Notes: generated by a model from the sequence alone, not told the origin. DNA of 64,000 nucleotides from Romeriopsis navalis LEGE 11480 (GCF_015207035.1 NZ_JADEXQ010000009.1:1-64000), one strand, 5' to 3'. Shown: positions 6,899 through 17,150, counted from the first letter of the stretch. Program-made: numbers and translations.

Positions 6899-8623
6899 TT
6901 GGACGCAACAAAAAATTTAGAGTTCGGCGTCAAATATGCAGGCTTCTGGGAAGGTGATGCTGCTGTTAAAGGCATTTTCTCCACCACGGAAGCAGCCGCT
7001 GCTGATGGCGTTGTTTCACTGGACGAGCTAATTTCCTGGAAATGGGACTGGACTGGTAACGGTGATGTCGGCGCATTCGCGATCGATTCAACCAGTGGGA
7101 GTGCTAGCGCCTTAGTTCCACCAGGCGGCTTTATCATTGGTGGAGCAAATACACCCGTTGATGCTAGCTTTAACGATGCTGATGGCACTGATCAAGGTTT
7201 ATATGAGTCCGCTGCTGGCGATCAAGTGATTGATCTCGGCGCACTACTCATTCAAGACTTCGCCGCCGGTACAACTGCCACTGGTGATGCCAGTGCGGCT
7301 GGCTCCGTTTCCGTTAGCCCAATCATTGACTTTGCAATTAACTACTCCGGTTTTTGGGCCGACGGTGGGGCCATCACCGGGATCTTTTCCGCGAGTGAAG
7401 CGGATGCCGCAGATGGTATTGTTTCGCTTGATGAGCTGGTTGCCTGGCAATGGGATTGGTCTGGAAATAGTGAAGTAGCGGCCTTTTCGGTTAGTTCCGA
7501 AGACGGCTCAGCCAGTAGCCTCATCCCCCCTCATGGGTTCAAGATCGGTGACATCAATACCCCTGTCGCCTTCGACTTCACCGATGCAGATGGGCTTGAC
7601 CAGGGCTTATACGAGTCTGGCTCCGGTGAGCAAGTGATTGACCTAGGGACATTGATTATCGAAGACTTTGGTGCTGGCACCACTGCCTTGGGCGATGTCA
7701 CAGCCAGTGGCACGATCGCTGCAAGCAAAGTCCTTAACTTTACCACCGAGTTCAGCGGTTACTGGGAAAATGACGGTGGTGGCGCAATCCAAGGTGGTTT
7801 CTCCGCTAGCGCGGCTGATGCGGCTGATGGGGTTGTCTCGATCGATGAACTGATTTCCTGGAACTGGAGCTGGACTGGCAACAGTGAAGTTGGTGCCTTT
7901 TCCGTTGATTCCACTGGCAGTACAGCTCTCGCCCTGCTCCCACCGGGTGGATTCGCGGTGGATGGCAATAAAGTCCTCGACGTTGACTTCAACGCCGCCG
8001 ATAAACTGGACCAAGGTCTGTATGAATCGGCTAATGGCAAGCAGTTGATTGACATCGGTGCGCTGCTGGTCGAGGACTTTGGAGCTGGCACTTTCTCCCA
8101 AGGTGCAGTTGAGAAACCCGTTGTCGCTGCCCCCCCAACGATCGAACCACCGGTTGACAAAGCTCCAGTGAATTTGTTCGGTAATGGCGCGGCTGAAACC
8201 CTTAAAGGTGGTGCCGGTAACGATAACATCTTTGGCAATGGTGGCCCTGATCAACTAATTGGTGGTGCGGGTAATGACAAAATCTATGGCTCTGACACTG
8301 CCGAGAATATCATCGGTGGAACTGGTGATGATGTTATTTATGCTAATGGTGGGATGGATTATATCAACAGTGGCAGTGGTCAAGACCAAGTGTGGCTAGG
8401 TGGCGCGAGTCAATCAACAGTGGTACTTGAAGCTGGCGATGGTTATGATACGATCGTCAACTACCAAGCTGGCTCAACGCGTCTGCAAATCAGTAGCCTT
8501 ACTGGTTTATCGTTAACGAATAGCGCTAATGGTCTTGAAATCACCCAAGGCGGTGATTTACTCGCAGTAGTTGCAAATCAGACAACTGACTCATTCAACA
8601 CCAGTAGTTTATTCGCTGGTTAA
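6899..8623 (+). CDS. Triple-repeat extracellular protein with RTX tail
   Basis: Start taken as TTG 6899, which has AGAGAGG (6884-6890) 8 nt upstream; a further in-frame TTG lies at 6824. The 574-aa product has three tandem modules of about 125 residues. Each carries a Y-x-GFW/GYW motif, an ADGVVSLDELISW-type acidic segment, WDWTGN, LVPPGGF, a DADGLDQGLYES segment and a VIDLGALLIEDFGAGT ending. A Pro-rich linker then leads to RTX nonapeptides (GGAGNDNIFGNGG, GGTGDDVIYANGG). No signal peptide is present, consistent with type I secretion. The tail is nearly the same as that of the protein at 1345-3435. I do not recognise the 125-residue module; calcium binding and surface or extracellular location are inferred from the RTX part. 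Confidence 0.75.
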   Translation: MDATKNLEFGVKYAGFWEGDAAVKGIFSTTEAAAADGVVSLDELISWKWDWTGNGDVGAFAIDSTSGSASALVPPGGFIIGGANTPVDASFNDADGTDQGLYESAAGDQVIDLGALLIQDFAAGTTATGDASAAGSVSVSPIIDFAINYSGFWADGGAITGIFSASEADAADGIVSLDELVAWQWDWSGNSEVAAFSVSSEDGSASSLIPPHGFKIGDINTPVAFDFTDADGLDQGLYESGSGEQVIDLGTLIIEDFGAGTTALGDVTASGTIAASKVLNFTTEFSGYWENDGGGAIQGGFSASAADAADGVVSIDELISWNWSWTGNSEVGAFSVDSTGSTALALLPPGGFAVDGNKVLDVDFNAADKLDQGLYESANGKQLIDIGALLVEDFGAGTFSQGAVEKPVVAAPPTIEPPVDKAPVNLFGNGAAETLKGGAGNDNIFGNGGPDQLIGGAGNDKIYGSDTAENIIGGTGDDVIYANGGMDYINSGSGQDQVWLGGASQSTVVLEAGDGYDTIVNYQAGSTRLQISSLTGLSLTNSANGLEITQGGDLLAVVANQTTDSFNTSSLFAG

Positions 8624-8830
8624 CTTAATCAATCGACTGATTGCCATTCCGTACAGATAACGGAAAAATCAAGCCATAGAATCACATAGTCCGTATGCCA
8701 ATGGCGTTATATGCTCGCTGAGTGATACAACGCCACCTTCTATATTTTTATGGATAACGCGAATGAGTTGATGCAATTGCTGAAGATGTAGCGAATGTGT
8801 GTAGGCTAGTCATAAGTGGAGGTAATCTCC

Positions 8831-10162
8831 ATGAGCCGTTTAGCAATCAGCGATCTAGATCAAATGGCACGTTTTCTTATCGGTACAATTCCGGTTATTG
8901 GGCATGTGACACCAGCAATTCCGATCGCCCGTCAGCTAATTCAGCAAGGCCATGAAGTTTGTTGGTATACGGGTAAGGCCTTTCAGGCAAAGGTCGAAGC
9001 GACCGGTGCGACGTATTTACCGATGTGCCAAGCGAATGATTATTCTGATCCGGCCAATGTTTCGGAAGAGATTGCCGCTTATCGTAGTCAGCTGAGTGGT
9101 TTAAAGCAGCTCCAATTTGACCTAAAGTATGCCTTTATCGAGTCAGCGGTAGGGCAACTGGCGGATCTGACGGAAATTCTTAAAACCTTTCCAGCCGATG
9201 TGATCTTGGCGGACTCGCTATTTCTGGGTGCAGCTTGGCTGCATGAAAAAGGTGGCCCAGTGTGGGCGCAGTTCGGCAGTACGATTTTCTTTGCCCAGAG
9301 TCCAGACGTGCCGCCTGTGGGATTGGGCTGGCAGCCCAGTTCGGCGTGGTTTAGCCGTTGGCGCAATCGCGTTTTGAACAAGCTGCTGCAAACCTTTGTG
9401 TTTCGAGAAGTGGCAGTTTATGCCGCGGAAACTCGGGAGAAAGTGGGACTATCAACGCCAATGCCACCCGTTTTCGATGTGGTTTCGCCCTATCTGTACC
9501 TTTCCAACACTGTGCCGAGCTTTGAATATCCCCGCCGTGATTTGCCGCCACAATTTCATTTTGTCGGGCCAGCGCGGCCCGTACCCTCAAACCAGAGTCC
9601 GCCTGAGATATTAACGCAGTTGCCCACTGATCGCCCGATCGTTCATGTTACTCAAGGCACAGCCAGTACCAACCCTGAAGATTTACTGGTCCCGACGCTG
9701 CAGGCTTTGGCTGAGGAAAAGGTATTTGTGATTGCGACGACGGGTAATCGTCCTATTGAGGATCTCGCGCTTGATCCATTGCCCAGGAATGCGCATGTTG
9801 AAAAATTTATTCCCCATGCAGAGTTATTGCCCCATATTGATTTGATGATTACCAACGGGGGCTTTAATGGCGTGCATTCAGCGCTTGCACGGGGTATACC
9901 GCTGATTACGGCGGGGAAAACAGAAGAGAAGCCAGAGGTCTGTGCACGGGTTGCTTGGTCAGGTGTTGGGCTTAATTTGAAGACCCAAACACCCAAACCA
10001 GCACAAATTCGGCAAGCAGTGCAGGAGATTTTACAAAATCCCCAGTACCGCGATCGGGCCAAAGCAATGCAGGCAGAAATTGCCCAGTATGACTTTGTTA
10101 GCCGTTCAGTTGATTTGCTGGAGGAGCTTGCGCGAACCCAAGCTCCAGTTGTGCGATCGTAG
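8831..10162 (+). CDS. Family GT1 (MGT-type) UDP-glycosyltransferase
   Basis: ATG 8831 is preceded by GGAGG (8818-8822, 8-nt spacing), giving 443 aa. The N-terminal Rossmann half starts GTIPVIGHVTPAIPIARQL, typical of macrolide-type glycosyltransferases. The C-terminal half carries the nucleotide-sugar binding region VTQGTAS...HVEKFIPHAELLPHIDLMITNGGFNGVHSALARGIPLI. Such enzymes transfer a sugar from a UDP-sugar to a small hydrophobic acceptor (carotenoid, polyketide, sterol or xenobiotic). The acceptor cannot be told from sequence. The stop is 3 bp from the convergent HU stop. Confidence 0.85.
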   Translation: MSRLAISDLDQMARFLIGTIPVIGHVTPAIPIARQLIQQGHEVCWYTGKAFQAKVEATGATYLPMCQANDYSDPANVSEEIAAYRSQLSGLKQLQFDLKYAFIESAVGQLADLTEILKTFPADVILADSLFLGAAWLHEKGGPVWAQFGSTIFFAQSPDVPPVGLGWQPSSAWFSRWRNRVLNKLLQTFVFREVAVYAAETREKVGLSTPMPPVFDVVSPYLYLSNTVPSFEYPRRDLPPQFHFVGPARPVPSNQSPPEILTQLPTDRPIVHVTQGTASTNPEDLLVPTLQALAEEKVFVIATTGNRPIEDLALDPLPRNAHVEKFIPHAELLPHIDLMITNGGFNGVHSALARGIPLITAGKTEEKPEVCARVAWSGVGLNLKTQTPKPAQIRQAVQEILQNPQYRDRAKAMQAEIAQYDFVSRSVDLLEELARTQAPVVRS

Positions 10163-10165
10163 GAT

Positions 10166-10456
10166 CTACTTTTTCTTGGCAGCAGTTGCAACCATTTCCT
10201 TGAAACCTTTGCCGACAGAGAATCCTGGCACAGTCGTTGCCGGAATCTTGAGCGCGGCACCAGTCGAAGGATTGCGGCCTTCACGGGCCTGACGATCGCG
10301 GGCTTCAAATGTGCCAAATCCGACCAGGGTGATTTTCTCACGCTGGGCGACGGCTTCCATTATGGTTTCAAGCGTCGCGTTTAACACAGTTTCTGCGTCT
10401 TTTTTGCTGACTTCGGCTTGTGCCGCAATTGCATCAACGAGTTCACCTTTGTTCAT
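10166..10456 (-). CDS. hup: HU-family DNA-binding protein
   Basis: This 96-aa basic protein begins MNKGELVDAIA and contains the canonical HU/IHF arm, GFGTFEARDRQAREGRNPSTGAAL in shorter form, followed by a Lys-rich end. HU dimers bend and compact DNA in the nucleoid. Length and sequence are fully standard for cyanobacterial HU. It is convergent with the GT1 gene. Confidence 0.96.
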   Translation of the reverse strand: MNKGELVDAIAAQAEVSKKDAETVLNATLETIMEAVAQREKITLVGFGTFEARDRQAREGRNPSTGAALKIPATTVPGFSVGKGFKEMVATAAKKK

Positions 10457-10553
10457 ATTCTTTCCTAGCGGAGTGGTCGTCGTCGAGGATTATAGGCTAA
10501 GTTGCCGGTCTTCGGGAGTTTTACCACTAATCCCTTTGGGTCAGTTGATATTT

Positions 10554-10579
10554 GGTTTGAGTCTCGTAAGACTCAAACC
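10554..10579. terminator. Perfect hairpin between fucosyltransferase and hup
   Basis: GGTTTGAGTCT, loop CGTA, AGACTCAAACC: an 11-bp perfect stem 40 bp past the end of the leftward GT11 gene. It lacks a T-run on the minus strand; on the plus strand it is followed by TGGTTTT. It probably separates the two leftward transcripts. Confidence 0.5.
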
Positions 10580-10618
10580 TGGTTTTGCGGCTGCTTTTTC
10601 ACGGTGTCCCTGAAGCGG

Positions 10619-11848
10619 CTACTTGTCCCAGGCCCGGCTCCAGCCGAGGGTGTACAAGAGGCTTTTTATGAGTCCAGCCACTTTTTGCGCTTGATACCCG
10701 AGGTACAAACGGGTTAGCAATTGTTTGATTTGGCTTTTGGGCTTGTAAATGAATATTGCTTTAAGCGCGGCTCCCAGGCCTTGAGTTGTATAGACGATGG
10801 ATGCAATGTCCGTGAAACTTTTAAGGAATTTGGGTTGTGTGTCCCCCAGCCACAATAGGGGTTCGCTATTCCAGGGATCAAAATCGATAAATTTTGTCTC
10901 AAAGTTCCAATGCGGTCGGCTGAATTTTTTGGCCCGCTCGTTGAGCATACAAGCAATGAAGCTGAAGATACTATTGCTTGTACAAACGATATCGCACTGC
11001 GTGAGGGTAAAAAAATCAATATAAAATTCGGCATCGGAATCTTTGAGCCGATCGGGCAGTTGCACGTCCAGATTTTTCATTGTCACCGGGGAAAATTTCT
11101 CAAAGTCAGCAAGGATATTTTCAGAATCATCACTGGCGATAAATAGCACCGGATCTTCTAACTCATCCCAGATCGATTCGAGCCATTCACAGTACCAGGC
11201 GGTCGGTACCACTAAAGTAAAGCCAGCGCGTGGCTCAATGAGATAATCGCCACGTCGGATATGCAGTCCGACAATTGTTTTGCCTTGGGCACGCAGTCGC
11301 TCTAGTCCAGGCTCTAATGCCGCTTTTAGATCCTCCATCGGCTGGAAGAGGCGACGAAAACATGCCTGATGCGGTTGAAAGTAGCGGCTATGGAGTTGAA
11401 AAAATCCATATAGATCATAATTCTGGATGCCAGTATCCATCGTTGTGGCATCTACTTGGATACTGGGGGCATCGGCGAGATGTTCGAGATAGGGAATCAG
11501 TTCTGGCACAATATCGAACAGTGTTGCCTGATTCGGTTTGATTTCGATCGCTGGCGGCAAGCGTTGGGTGATCGGTGCATCTTGATGCCCAAATAGACTT
11601 TGGCCGATCCAAGGTGGGCATTCGACTCTAGCATCACTGGCCTCAGAACAAATTCGCAAAAAAGCATATTGAAATAGTTGATTGCCAAATCGACCGAATT
11701 TACCAAGCGAAGACATACTAAGCACTGGCGCGGTGTCATGATTGGCATCAACTCCGGCATCGTTTTGCTTGAAAATACCAAACACTTCAGCCCGCCTGCC
11801 CACTTCACTCTTAGTGCCGTATTTTATATTCTTGTCGGAGTTATTCAT
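10619..11848 (-). CDS. GT11-like alpha-1,2-fucosyltransferase family protein
   Basis: From ATG 11848 (AGGGAA a few bases upstream) the protein is about 409 aa; a longer upstream frame adds 31 residues without a visible ribosome site. GT11 hallmarks are present: FGRFGNQLFQYAF near the N-terminus, the donor-binding HIRRGDY motif mid-protein, LFIASDD, and a final TSNSIFSFIACML segment. The family transfers fucose (or another 6-deoxyhexose) to surface or exopolysaccharide glycans using GDP-sugars. The C-terminus is extended relative to small GT11 enzymes. It likely acts in polysaccharide modification with the nearby AGE-type sugar epimerase, though no full cluster is present. Confidence 0.8.
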   Translation of the reverse strand: MNNSDKNIKYGTKSEVGRRAEVFGIFKQNDAGVDANHDTAPVLSMSSLGKFGRFGNQLFQYAFLRICSEASDARVECPPWIGQSLFGHQDAPITQRLPPAIEIKPNQATLFDIVPELIPYLEHLADAPSIQVDATTMDTGIQNYDLYGFFQLHSRYFQPHQACFRRLFQPMEDLKAALEPGLERLRAQGKTIVGLHIRRGDYLIEPRAGFTLVVPTAWYCEWLESIWDELEDPVLFIASDDSENILADFEKFSPVTMKNLDVQLPDRLKDSDAEFYIDFFTLTQCDIVCTSNSIFSFIACMLNERAKKFSRPHWNFETKFIDFDPWNSEPLLWLGDTQPKFLKSFTDIASIVYTTQGLGAALKAIFIYKPKSQIKQLLTRLYLGYQAQKVAGLIKSLLYTLGWSRAWDK

Positions 11849-11969
11849 GATAATTCCCTGTCTAGATTCGACTCTATGGCATGTGACCTTAAAATTTCTG
11901 GACGAAGCATCAATTAGATGGACTGTTGGGACACAAACCATTCATAAACGGACATGCTTTTCTTTCATA

Positions 11970-13151
11970 TCATCCTATGGGCGATGCAAGCTGTTCAAAC
12001 TGCTGCCAACACATATACATTGCCCGTGGCACATGAAAACAGCCCTTCCACTTGCCGCCCTTGAGATTGAGTAAGACATCGCTGCGTCGATCGAGATACC
12101 CAAACCATTCCCCATTTGCTGGATCAGAAAAATGCGACCAGGAATATTCATGCACTTTCTGATACCATTCCCAGCACTCGGAACGCCCTGTGAACCGATA
12201 GCCCATCGACAATGCCACCAAAGTTTCTAAATGTACCCACCAGAGTTTTTGGTTCCACTCTAGCTGGTGGGGTGGATGGCCATCGGCATCCATAAAGTAA
12301 TAAATTCCGCCAAACTCCTCATCCCAGGCGAATTTCAAAATATTCAATACAACATCAACAGCTTGATTCACTAAGCCCATGTCCTGCCGCCGCTGTCCGA
12401 TATCCATCATGAACCACATTGCTTCAATTCCATGCCCCGGATTCAGCAATCGTCCATCAAAGCAATCTAAATGCCCACCGTCGGGTGTGACATTTTCGTA
12501 CATTAATCCCCGATCGGCATCATAGAAATCATTCATGACTTCCTGAACTGTTGCTGATAAGATTTCTTCTAGCGTTGACTCATCCAGTAGCCAAGCCATT
12601 TCTAAAGTTAGATTCGCGAGGATCATCGGAATCGCCAACGACTTCATCACCCGCGTTCCGGGATAAGCCTTCGTATATTTTCCCTTTGGATTATCTTTAC
12701 GCCGCAGATAGTTATGATAGGCCTGAAGTGCCACATCCTTGGCCCAATCCTGCCCTGAAGCTAGCGCATACTGACTAAACGCCATTGCCGCAAAGCAATC
12801 GGAGAAAATATTATAGGGCTGCACTAGCGGCTGCCCCTCCTGGTTAATCGCAAAATACCAATTCCCCTCGGCATCGCGCCCATGCTCTGCCAGAAACTTT
12901 GCGCCATGTTCGGCAACGGCCAGCCAGTTCTCACGCTTCTCCAAGTGATTGCACAATACCGAAAACATCCACACCTCGCGGTTCTGGAGCCAGATGAATT
13001 TATCAGTGTCATAGACTTGGCCAGTACGATCAATACAGGTAAAGTAACCGCCGTATTCTTGGTCGATCGAATACCGCTCCCAAAACGGCAAAACATCATC
13101 GAGTAGTGCCGTTTTATATTGCTGTGCAAGCTGGGCAAAATCGTAGTTCAT
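11970..13151 (-). CDS. AGE-family sugar epimerase/isomerase
   Basis: Start chosen at ATG 13151 ([12 protein letters not shown]), which matches the usual N-terminus of the family and gives 393 aa; a longer frame begins at 13190 beside a palindromic repeat. Signature elements of the (alpha/alpha)6 barrel are visible: [12 protein letters not shown]-type helix, [14 protein letters not shown] and [12 protein letters not shown] with catalytic-type histidines. The family includes N-acylglucosamine 2-epimerases, cellobiose 2-epimerases and mannose isomerases; the exact sugar cannot be decided. Cytoplasmic enzyme. Confidence 0.85.
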   Translation of the reverse strand: MNYDFAQLAQQYKTALLDDVLPFWERYSIDQEYGGYFTCIDRTGQVYDTDKFIWLQNREVWMFSVLCNHLEKRENWLAVAEHGAKFLAEHGRDAEGNWYFAINQEGQPLVQPYNIFSDCFAAMAFSQYALASGQDWAKDVALQAYHNYLRRKDNPKGKYTKAYPGTRVMKSLAIPMILANLTLEMAWLLDESTLEEILSATVQEVMNDFYDADRGLMYENVTPDGGHLDCFDGRLLNPGHGIEAMWFMMDIGQRRQDMGLVNQAVDVVLNILKFAWDEEFGGIYYFMDADGHPPHQLEWNQKLWWVHLETLVALSMGYRFTGRSECWEWYQKVHEYSWSHFSDPANGEWFGYLDRRSDVLLNLKGGKWKGCFHVPRAMYMCWQQFEQLASPIG

Positions 13152-13194
13152 GGGAGAGATTAATCTAGAGGAGATTGATGCGAGTCGCATTTTG

Positions 13195-13281
13195 TGATCC
13201 CCCCTAAAGCCCCCTTCAAAAGGAAGACTTTGAAAACTTCTTCTACTTCCCCCCCTTTTTCAGGGGGGCTAGGGGGGATCA
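13195..13281. repeat. Palindromic dispersed repeat (cyanobacterial GATCCCCCC type)
   Basis: The element is bounded by TGATCCCCCCTA at left and TAGGGGGGATCA at right (via GGGGGGCTAGGGGGG), with inner complementary CCCCCTT and AAGGGGG-like blocks. The terminal inverted repeat is about 25 bp and imperfect. Similar GATCCCCC elements recur in many cyanobacterial genomes as small non-coding palindromic repeats. It sits between uvrC and the AGE gene and could fold into a long hairpin ending the uvrC transcript. Confidence 0.65.
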
Positions 13282-13326
13282 CCCACATTGCCATAAAAGA
13301 TTCAGACAAAAAGTCCTCAACCCAGC

Positions 13327-15285
13327 TTAAGCCGTTTCCGCCCCACCCTCATCGCCACTCGGATGAAAATATTCATAAATCTGCTCCGCCATCTTCGGCC
13401 CAATCCCCTCCACATCGGCTAATTGCTCCACACTCGCCTCTCGCACATAATCGATCGATCTGAACGTCGCAAGTAACTGCTTCTGCCGATAATGTCCCAA
13501 CCCCGGAATCTCATCGAGCCGCGATCGCCGCATGCGGTTCGATCGTTGCTGCCGGTGAAAACTCACCGCAAATCGGTGGGCCTCATCCCGCAATCGCCGC
13601 AGCAACTGCACCCCCGGCTGCTCCGCTTCCGTTGGCAACGGCAACGACTCACCCGGCAAGAAAATCTCCTCCCGCTGCTTCGCCAAACTCACCACCCGAA
13701 TTTCCTCCAGCAGGTTCATATCCTTCAACACGGCCACTACTGCCGAAAGCTGCCCCTTTCCACCATCAATCATTAGTAAATCTGGAAAATCCGAATAAGC
13801 CGACGACTGCCGGGTGAGCACCGAAGACTCATGCCACTTGCGAATATGTTCACCCCGCGCCTTTGCCTGAGCATACCGCCGAAACCGCCGCGTAATCACC
13901 TCCGCCATACTCGCAAAGTCATCCGAGTGACCTGGCTTTACTTCCGGATTGCGAATCTTATAATGACGGTAATGCTGCCGGGCTGATAGTCCATCGACAA
14001 ACACAACCTGGGACGCTACAGCATCAGAACCTTGAATATGCGAGATATCATAACCTTCAATCCGGCGTGGCAACTCTGGCAAGTCCAAAATCTCCGCCAA
14101 GTCTTGCATTGCCTGATTATTCCGATCGACCGCCTTCTGGGTGCGGGCCAACTCATAGGTGGCATTCCGCTCCACCATCTCGATTAGTTCCGCCTTCGTT
14201 TGCCGCTGGGGATTGACGATCGTGACCTTCCGCCCCTTCGCCTGACTCAGATAGTCCGCCAGCATTTCACTATCCGGCAACTCATGCTGCACCAAAATTT
14301 CTGCTGGAATCTCCACTGGGTCCACCGTCTGAAAATGCTCCTCTAAGACCCGTTGCAAGATTGCTCCCGGCTCCCCCGACTGCGCATCCGCAAAGAAGCC
14401 TAAACGCCCGACCAACCGACCGGCCCGAATTTGAAACAACTGAATGCAAGCATGGGCATCATCCGCTGATAGGGCGATCGCATCCCGCGACACCGTATCA
14501 TCCGGCAACGCGACTTTCTGGTGTGCCCCTAAGTTCTGCAAACCCTGAATCTGGTCCCGCAGCCGGGCCGCATGTTCAAAGTTCAACTCTTCCGCTGCCT
14601 TTTCCATCTGCCCGGACAAATTGTCCACCAGCTCCGAACTCCGCCCCTGGAAAATCATTGCCACTTTTTGCAAGATTTTGCGATAGTCTTCCGAAGACAC
14701 CAATCCCTGACATACCCCCGGACAACGACCAATATCGTAATTCAGACAAGTTCGATCTTTAAATAAAGGCTGTCGCCGCTGGCGCAACGGGAAAATTCGC
14801 TTCACTAGCCCCAAAGTGCTACGCAGCAAATGCGTATCCACATACGGGCCATAATAGCGATCGGACTTTTTTCCCGCCCGCCGCTTCCGCGTGATAAAAA
14901 TCCGGGGATATTCATCCGACCAGGTAATACAGAGATAGGGATATTTCTTGTCGTCCTTCAGCGCCACATTGAAATGGGGCTGATGTTGCTTAATTAGATT
15001 CGCCTCGAGGGCCAGTGCTTCGGCTTCCGTATCGGTGACGATCACCTCAATATCCGTGACCTGCTTCACCATTAGCTGAATGCGGGGCCGCGTATCATGG
15101 CCATTGAAATACTGTCGCACCCGCGATCGGAGCTTCTTTGACTTACCAATATAGAGAATCTGGTCCGTCGCATCCCGCATGTAATAGACGCCTGGCTCCG
15201 GCGGAATTTCTTTCAGCCGTGCTTCAAGTCGTTCAGGCTCCTTCATCAAGGGCTGAACTTCCGATTTAGATGCGCTGGAAGCCAT
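13327..15285 (-). CDS. uvrC: Excinuclease ABC subunit C
   Basis: Start taken at ATG 15285 (652 aa); ATG 15246 is an alternative. The order is GIY-YIG nuclease ([28 protein letters not shown]), a Cys-containing segment ([13 protein letters not shown]), the UVR/UvrB-binding motif ([19 protein letters not shown]), the RNase H-like 5' nuclease ([27 protein letters not shown]) and a C-terminal double helix-hairpin-helix ([15 protein letters not shown]). UvrC makes both incisions in nucleotide excision repair with UvrA and UvrB. The length is normal. Confidence 0.97.
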   Translation of the reverse strand: MASSASKSEVQPLMKEPERLEARLKEIPPEPGVYYMRDATDQILYIGKSKKLRSRVRQYFNGHDTRPRIQLMVKQVTDIEVIVTDTEAEALALEANLIKQHQPHFNVALKDDKKYPYLCITWSDEYPRIFITRKRRAGKKSDRYYGPYVDTHLLRSTLGLVKRIFPLRQRRQPLFKDRTCLNYDIGRCPGVCQGLVSSEDYRKILQKVAMIFQGRSSELVDNLSGQMEKAAEELNFEHAARLRDQIQGLQNLGAHQKVALPDDTVSRDAIALSADDAHACIQLFQIRAGRLVGRLGFFADAQSGEPGAILQRVLEEHFQTVDPVEIPAEILVQHELPDSEMLADYLSQAKGRKVTIVNPQRQTKAELIEMVERNATYELARTQKAVDRNNQAMQDLAEILDLPELPRRIEGYDISHIQGSDAVASQVVFVDGLSARQHYRHYKIRNPEVKPGHSDDFASMAEVITRRFRRYAQAKARGEHIRKWHESSVLTRQSSAYSDFPDLLMIDGGKGQLSAVVAVLKDMNLLEEIRVVSLAKQREEIFLPGESLPLPTEAEQPGVQLLRRLRDEAHRFAVSFHRQQRSNRMRRSRLDEIPGLGHYRQKQLLATFRSIDYVREASVEQLADVEGIGPKMAEQIYEYFHPSGDEGGAETA

Positions 15286-15490
15286 ACAGACGGGAGAAAT
15301 AAGCGGACTTTCCCCATTGTACCGCTTCCACCTAACCGCTACACCCACAGGTCTTGCTTCCATTGCCTAAAAAGACGATGCAAAATCCTGGGCAAACTGG
15401 TTAAACGGAATTAGAGCTACGGGTATCTTCAAAATCTAAATTACGCTGAGCGAGTTTGAATACTATATCGTTTCTCCGGCTAAACAGTTC

Positions 15491-16453
15491 TCAGGCTAAA
15501 CAATTTGCGAGGTATTGCTGGATTTCGATCGGGTTAATCTTGTGTCCGATACAGACGAGTTGATTGGAAGGTTGGTCTTCCCAGGTCGAATCATCCAGAT
15601 GAAATCGCCGTCCACTCAGTTGGAAAACGTGCCGCGCTGGACTTTCCTCAAACCACAGAATCCCTTTCATCCGGTAGATGTTTACTGGCAATTGATTATC
15701 CAAAAAATGCTGAAATTTGCGCAGGGAAAATGGACGTTTGGACTGGAAAGAGACCGATAAATAGCCGTCGTTCTGCAAATGTCGCGGTTTTGGCTGATTC
15801 TCTGTTTCTGTGATCTCCAGAGGATAATTCTCGGACTGCGCCAGCTTCACGTCCAGAATTAGCGGCAGCGGAACTTCACCATGCTGCATATGCAAAATTC
15901 TGGCACCTTCTTTGGTTTCATGAATTTGCGTCTCGACTTTGCCCAAACGATCTGTTGTAACTAGATCCGTTTTGTTCAGTAGCGCAATATCGCCGTACAT
16001 AATCTGCTTCACCGCCGCTTCCCCTTGCTTCAGGGAGAAGTTCTCAGCATCGACAACGGTTAAAATACCGTCGACATAGGTCAGGTCCCGTAGTTCAGAG
16101 CCCAGAAATGTCAGGGCGATCGGGAGTGGGTCGGCCACCCCGGTGGTTTCTACGATCAGATAGTCCAGCTTTTCCGGCCGTGCCAACACTTCGTACACCG
16201 TGTTCGCCAAGCTGTCGTTGATCGTGCAGCAAATACAGCCATTGCTCAGCTCAACCATATCTTCCCCAACCGTCATCAACAGTTGACTATCGATATTGAT
16301 ATCCCCGAATTCATTGACCAGAACCGCCACTTTCAAATCCTGACGATTCTGCAAAATGCGGTTGAGCAAGGTCGTTTTGCCGCTGCCGAGAAAGCCTGTG
16401 ATGATCGTGACAGGCAATTTTTGATTGCGAACTCCATCCAGACTTTCTAGCAT
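15491..16453 (-). CDS. COG0523 (CobW/ZNG1-type) GTPase, metallochaperone
   Basis: The 320-aa protein has Walker A GFLGSGKTTLLN, the metal-binding GCICC motif, switch region VETTGVADPLP, the guanine motif NKTD, and a CobW C-terminal domain (FSLRKFQHFLD, YRMKGILWFEE). It starts 37 bp after the folE stop on the same strand, so both genes probably form one transcript under the Zur box at 17276. Zur-controlled COG0523 GTPases are thought to hand zinc to client enzymes during deficiency; Zn-dependent FolE is an obvious possible client. It lacks the His-rich insert of its paralogue at 21970. Confidence 0.9.
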   Translation of the reverse strand: MLESLDGVRNQKLPVTIITGFLGSGKTTLLNRILQNRQDLKVAVLVNEFGDINIDSQLLMTVGEDMVELSNGCICCTINDSLANTVYEVLARPEKLDYLIVETTGVADPLPIALTFLGSELRDLTYVDGILTVVDAENFSLKQGEAAVKQIMYGDIALLNKTDLVTTDRLGKVETQIHETKEGARILHMQHGEVPLPLILDVKLAQSENYPLEITETENQPKPRHLQNDGYLSVSFQSKRPFSLRKFQHFLDNQLPVNIYRMKGILWFEESPARHVFQLSGRRFHLDDSTWEDQPSNQLVCIGHKINPIEIQQYLANCLA

Positions 16454-16490
16454 TTCTCAGCGCCTCACCGGGGTAAACGTAAATCAGAAT

Positions 16491-17150
16491 TTAGTGGAAC
16501 TGGGGAGTATGGCGAATCAAGTCCATAAATTCCCGACGGGTGCGCGCATCGTCGGCAAAACATCCGCGCATCGCACTGGTGACAGTCCACGATCCCGGCT
16601 TTTGCACACCGCGCATGACCATGCACATATGGGTCGCTTCCACGACGACTGCGACTCCCTGTGGTTGTAGTAAGCCTTGTAATGCTTCGGCAATTTGATT
16701 AGTCAGACGTTCCTGCACTTGGAGTCGGCGAGCATACATTTCCGCAATGCGCGCTAGCTTCGAAAGGCCAATGACTTTACCGTTGGGGATATAGGCAATA
16801 TGGACACGGCCCAAAATCGGCAGAATATGGTGCTCACAGGAGCTGAATAAATCAATGTCCCGCACCAGTACCATTTCATTGGCATCTTCATGGAAAATTG
16901 CCCCGTTGAGCAATTCATCTAGGGACTGATTATAGCCAGAAGTCAGGTGTTGTAGTGCTTTAACAACGCGCTTCGGCGTATCGATAAGGCCTTCACGATC
17001 GGGGTCCTCACCCAGGCCAATCAGCAATGTGCGGACGGCTTGCTGCATTTCTTCATCGGAAACGCGGGGTTTAGCACTGGTGGAGATTTGGGCCAATGTT
17101 TCGTTAGCGGTTACGTTCGCTAAAGATTCTGCAGGAATTTGTGCTGTCAT
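16491..17150 (-). CDS. folE: GTP cyclohydrolase I (Zn-dependent type IA)
   Basis: The 219-aa protein contains all FolE-I signatures: [32 protein letters not shown] with zinc Cys/His ligands, and [16 protein letters not shown] supplying the other Cys. It converts GTP to dihydroneopterin triphosphate, the first step of folate/pterin synthesis. It is preceded by a Zur-type palindrome (17276-17290) and followed by a COG0523 gene. The usual Zur-regulated isoform is the zinc-independent FolE2; here the zinc-dependent form itself appears to be induced, together with a putative zinc chaperone. Confidence 0.95.
   Translation of the reverse strand: MTAQIPAESLANVTANETLAQISTSAKPRVSDEEMQQAVRTLLIGLGEDPDREGLIDTPKRVVKALQHLTSGYNQSLDELLNGAIFHEDANEMVLVRDIDLFSSCEHHILPILGRVHIAYIPNGKVIGLSKLARIAEMYARRLQVQERLTNQIAEALQGLLQPQGVAVVVEATHMCMVMRGVQKPGSWTVTSAMRGCFADDARTRREFMDLIRHTPQFH

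Noticed and set aside
8648-8670. TTCCGT/ACGGAA hairpin after the triple-repeat gene
   Set aside because: Only a 6-bp stem with a weak tail; not enough to call a terminator.
13194-13463. Plus-strand frame at the uvrC-AGE junction
   Set aside because: Covers the palindromic repeat and the antisense of the uvrC end; not coding.
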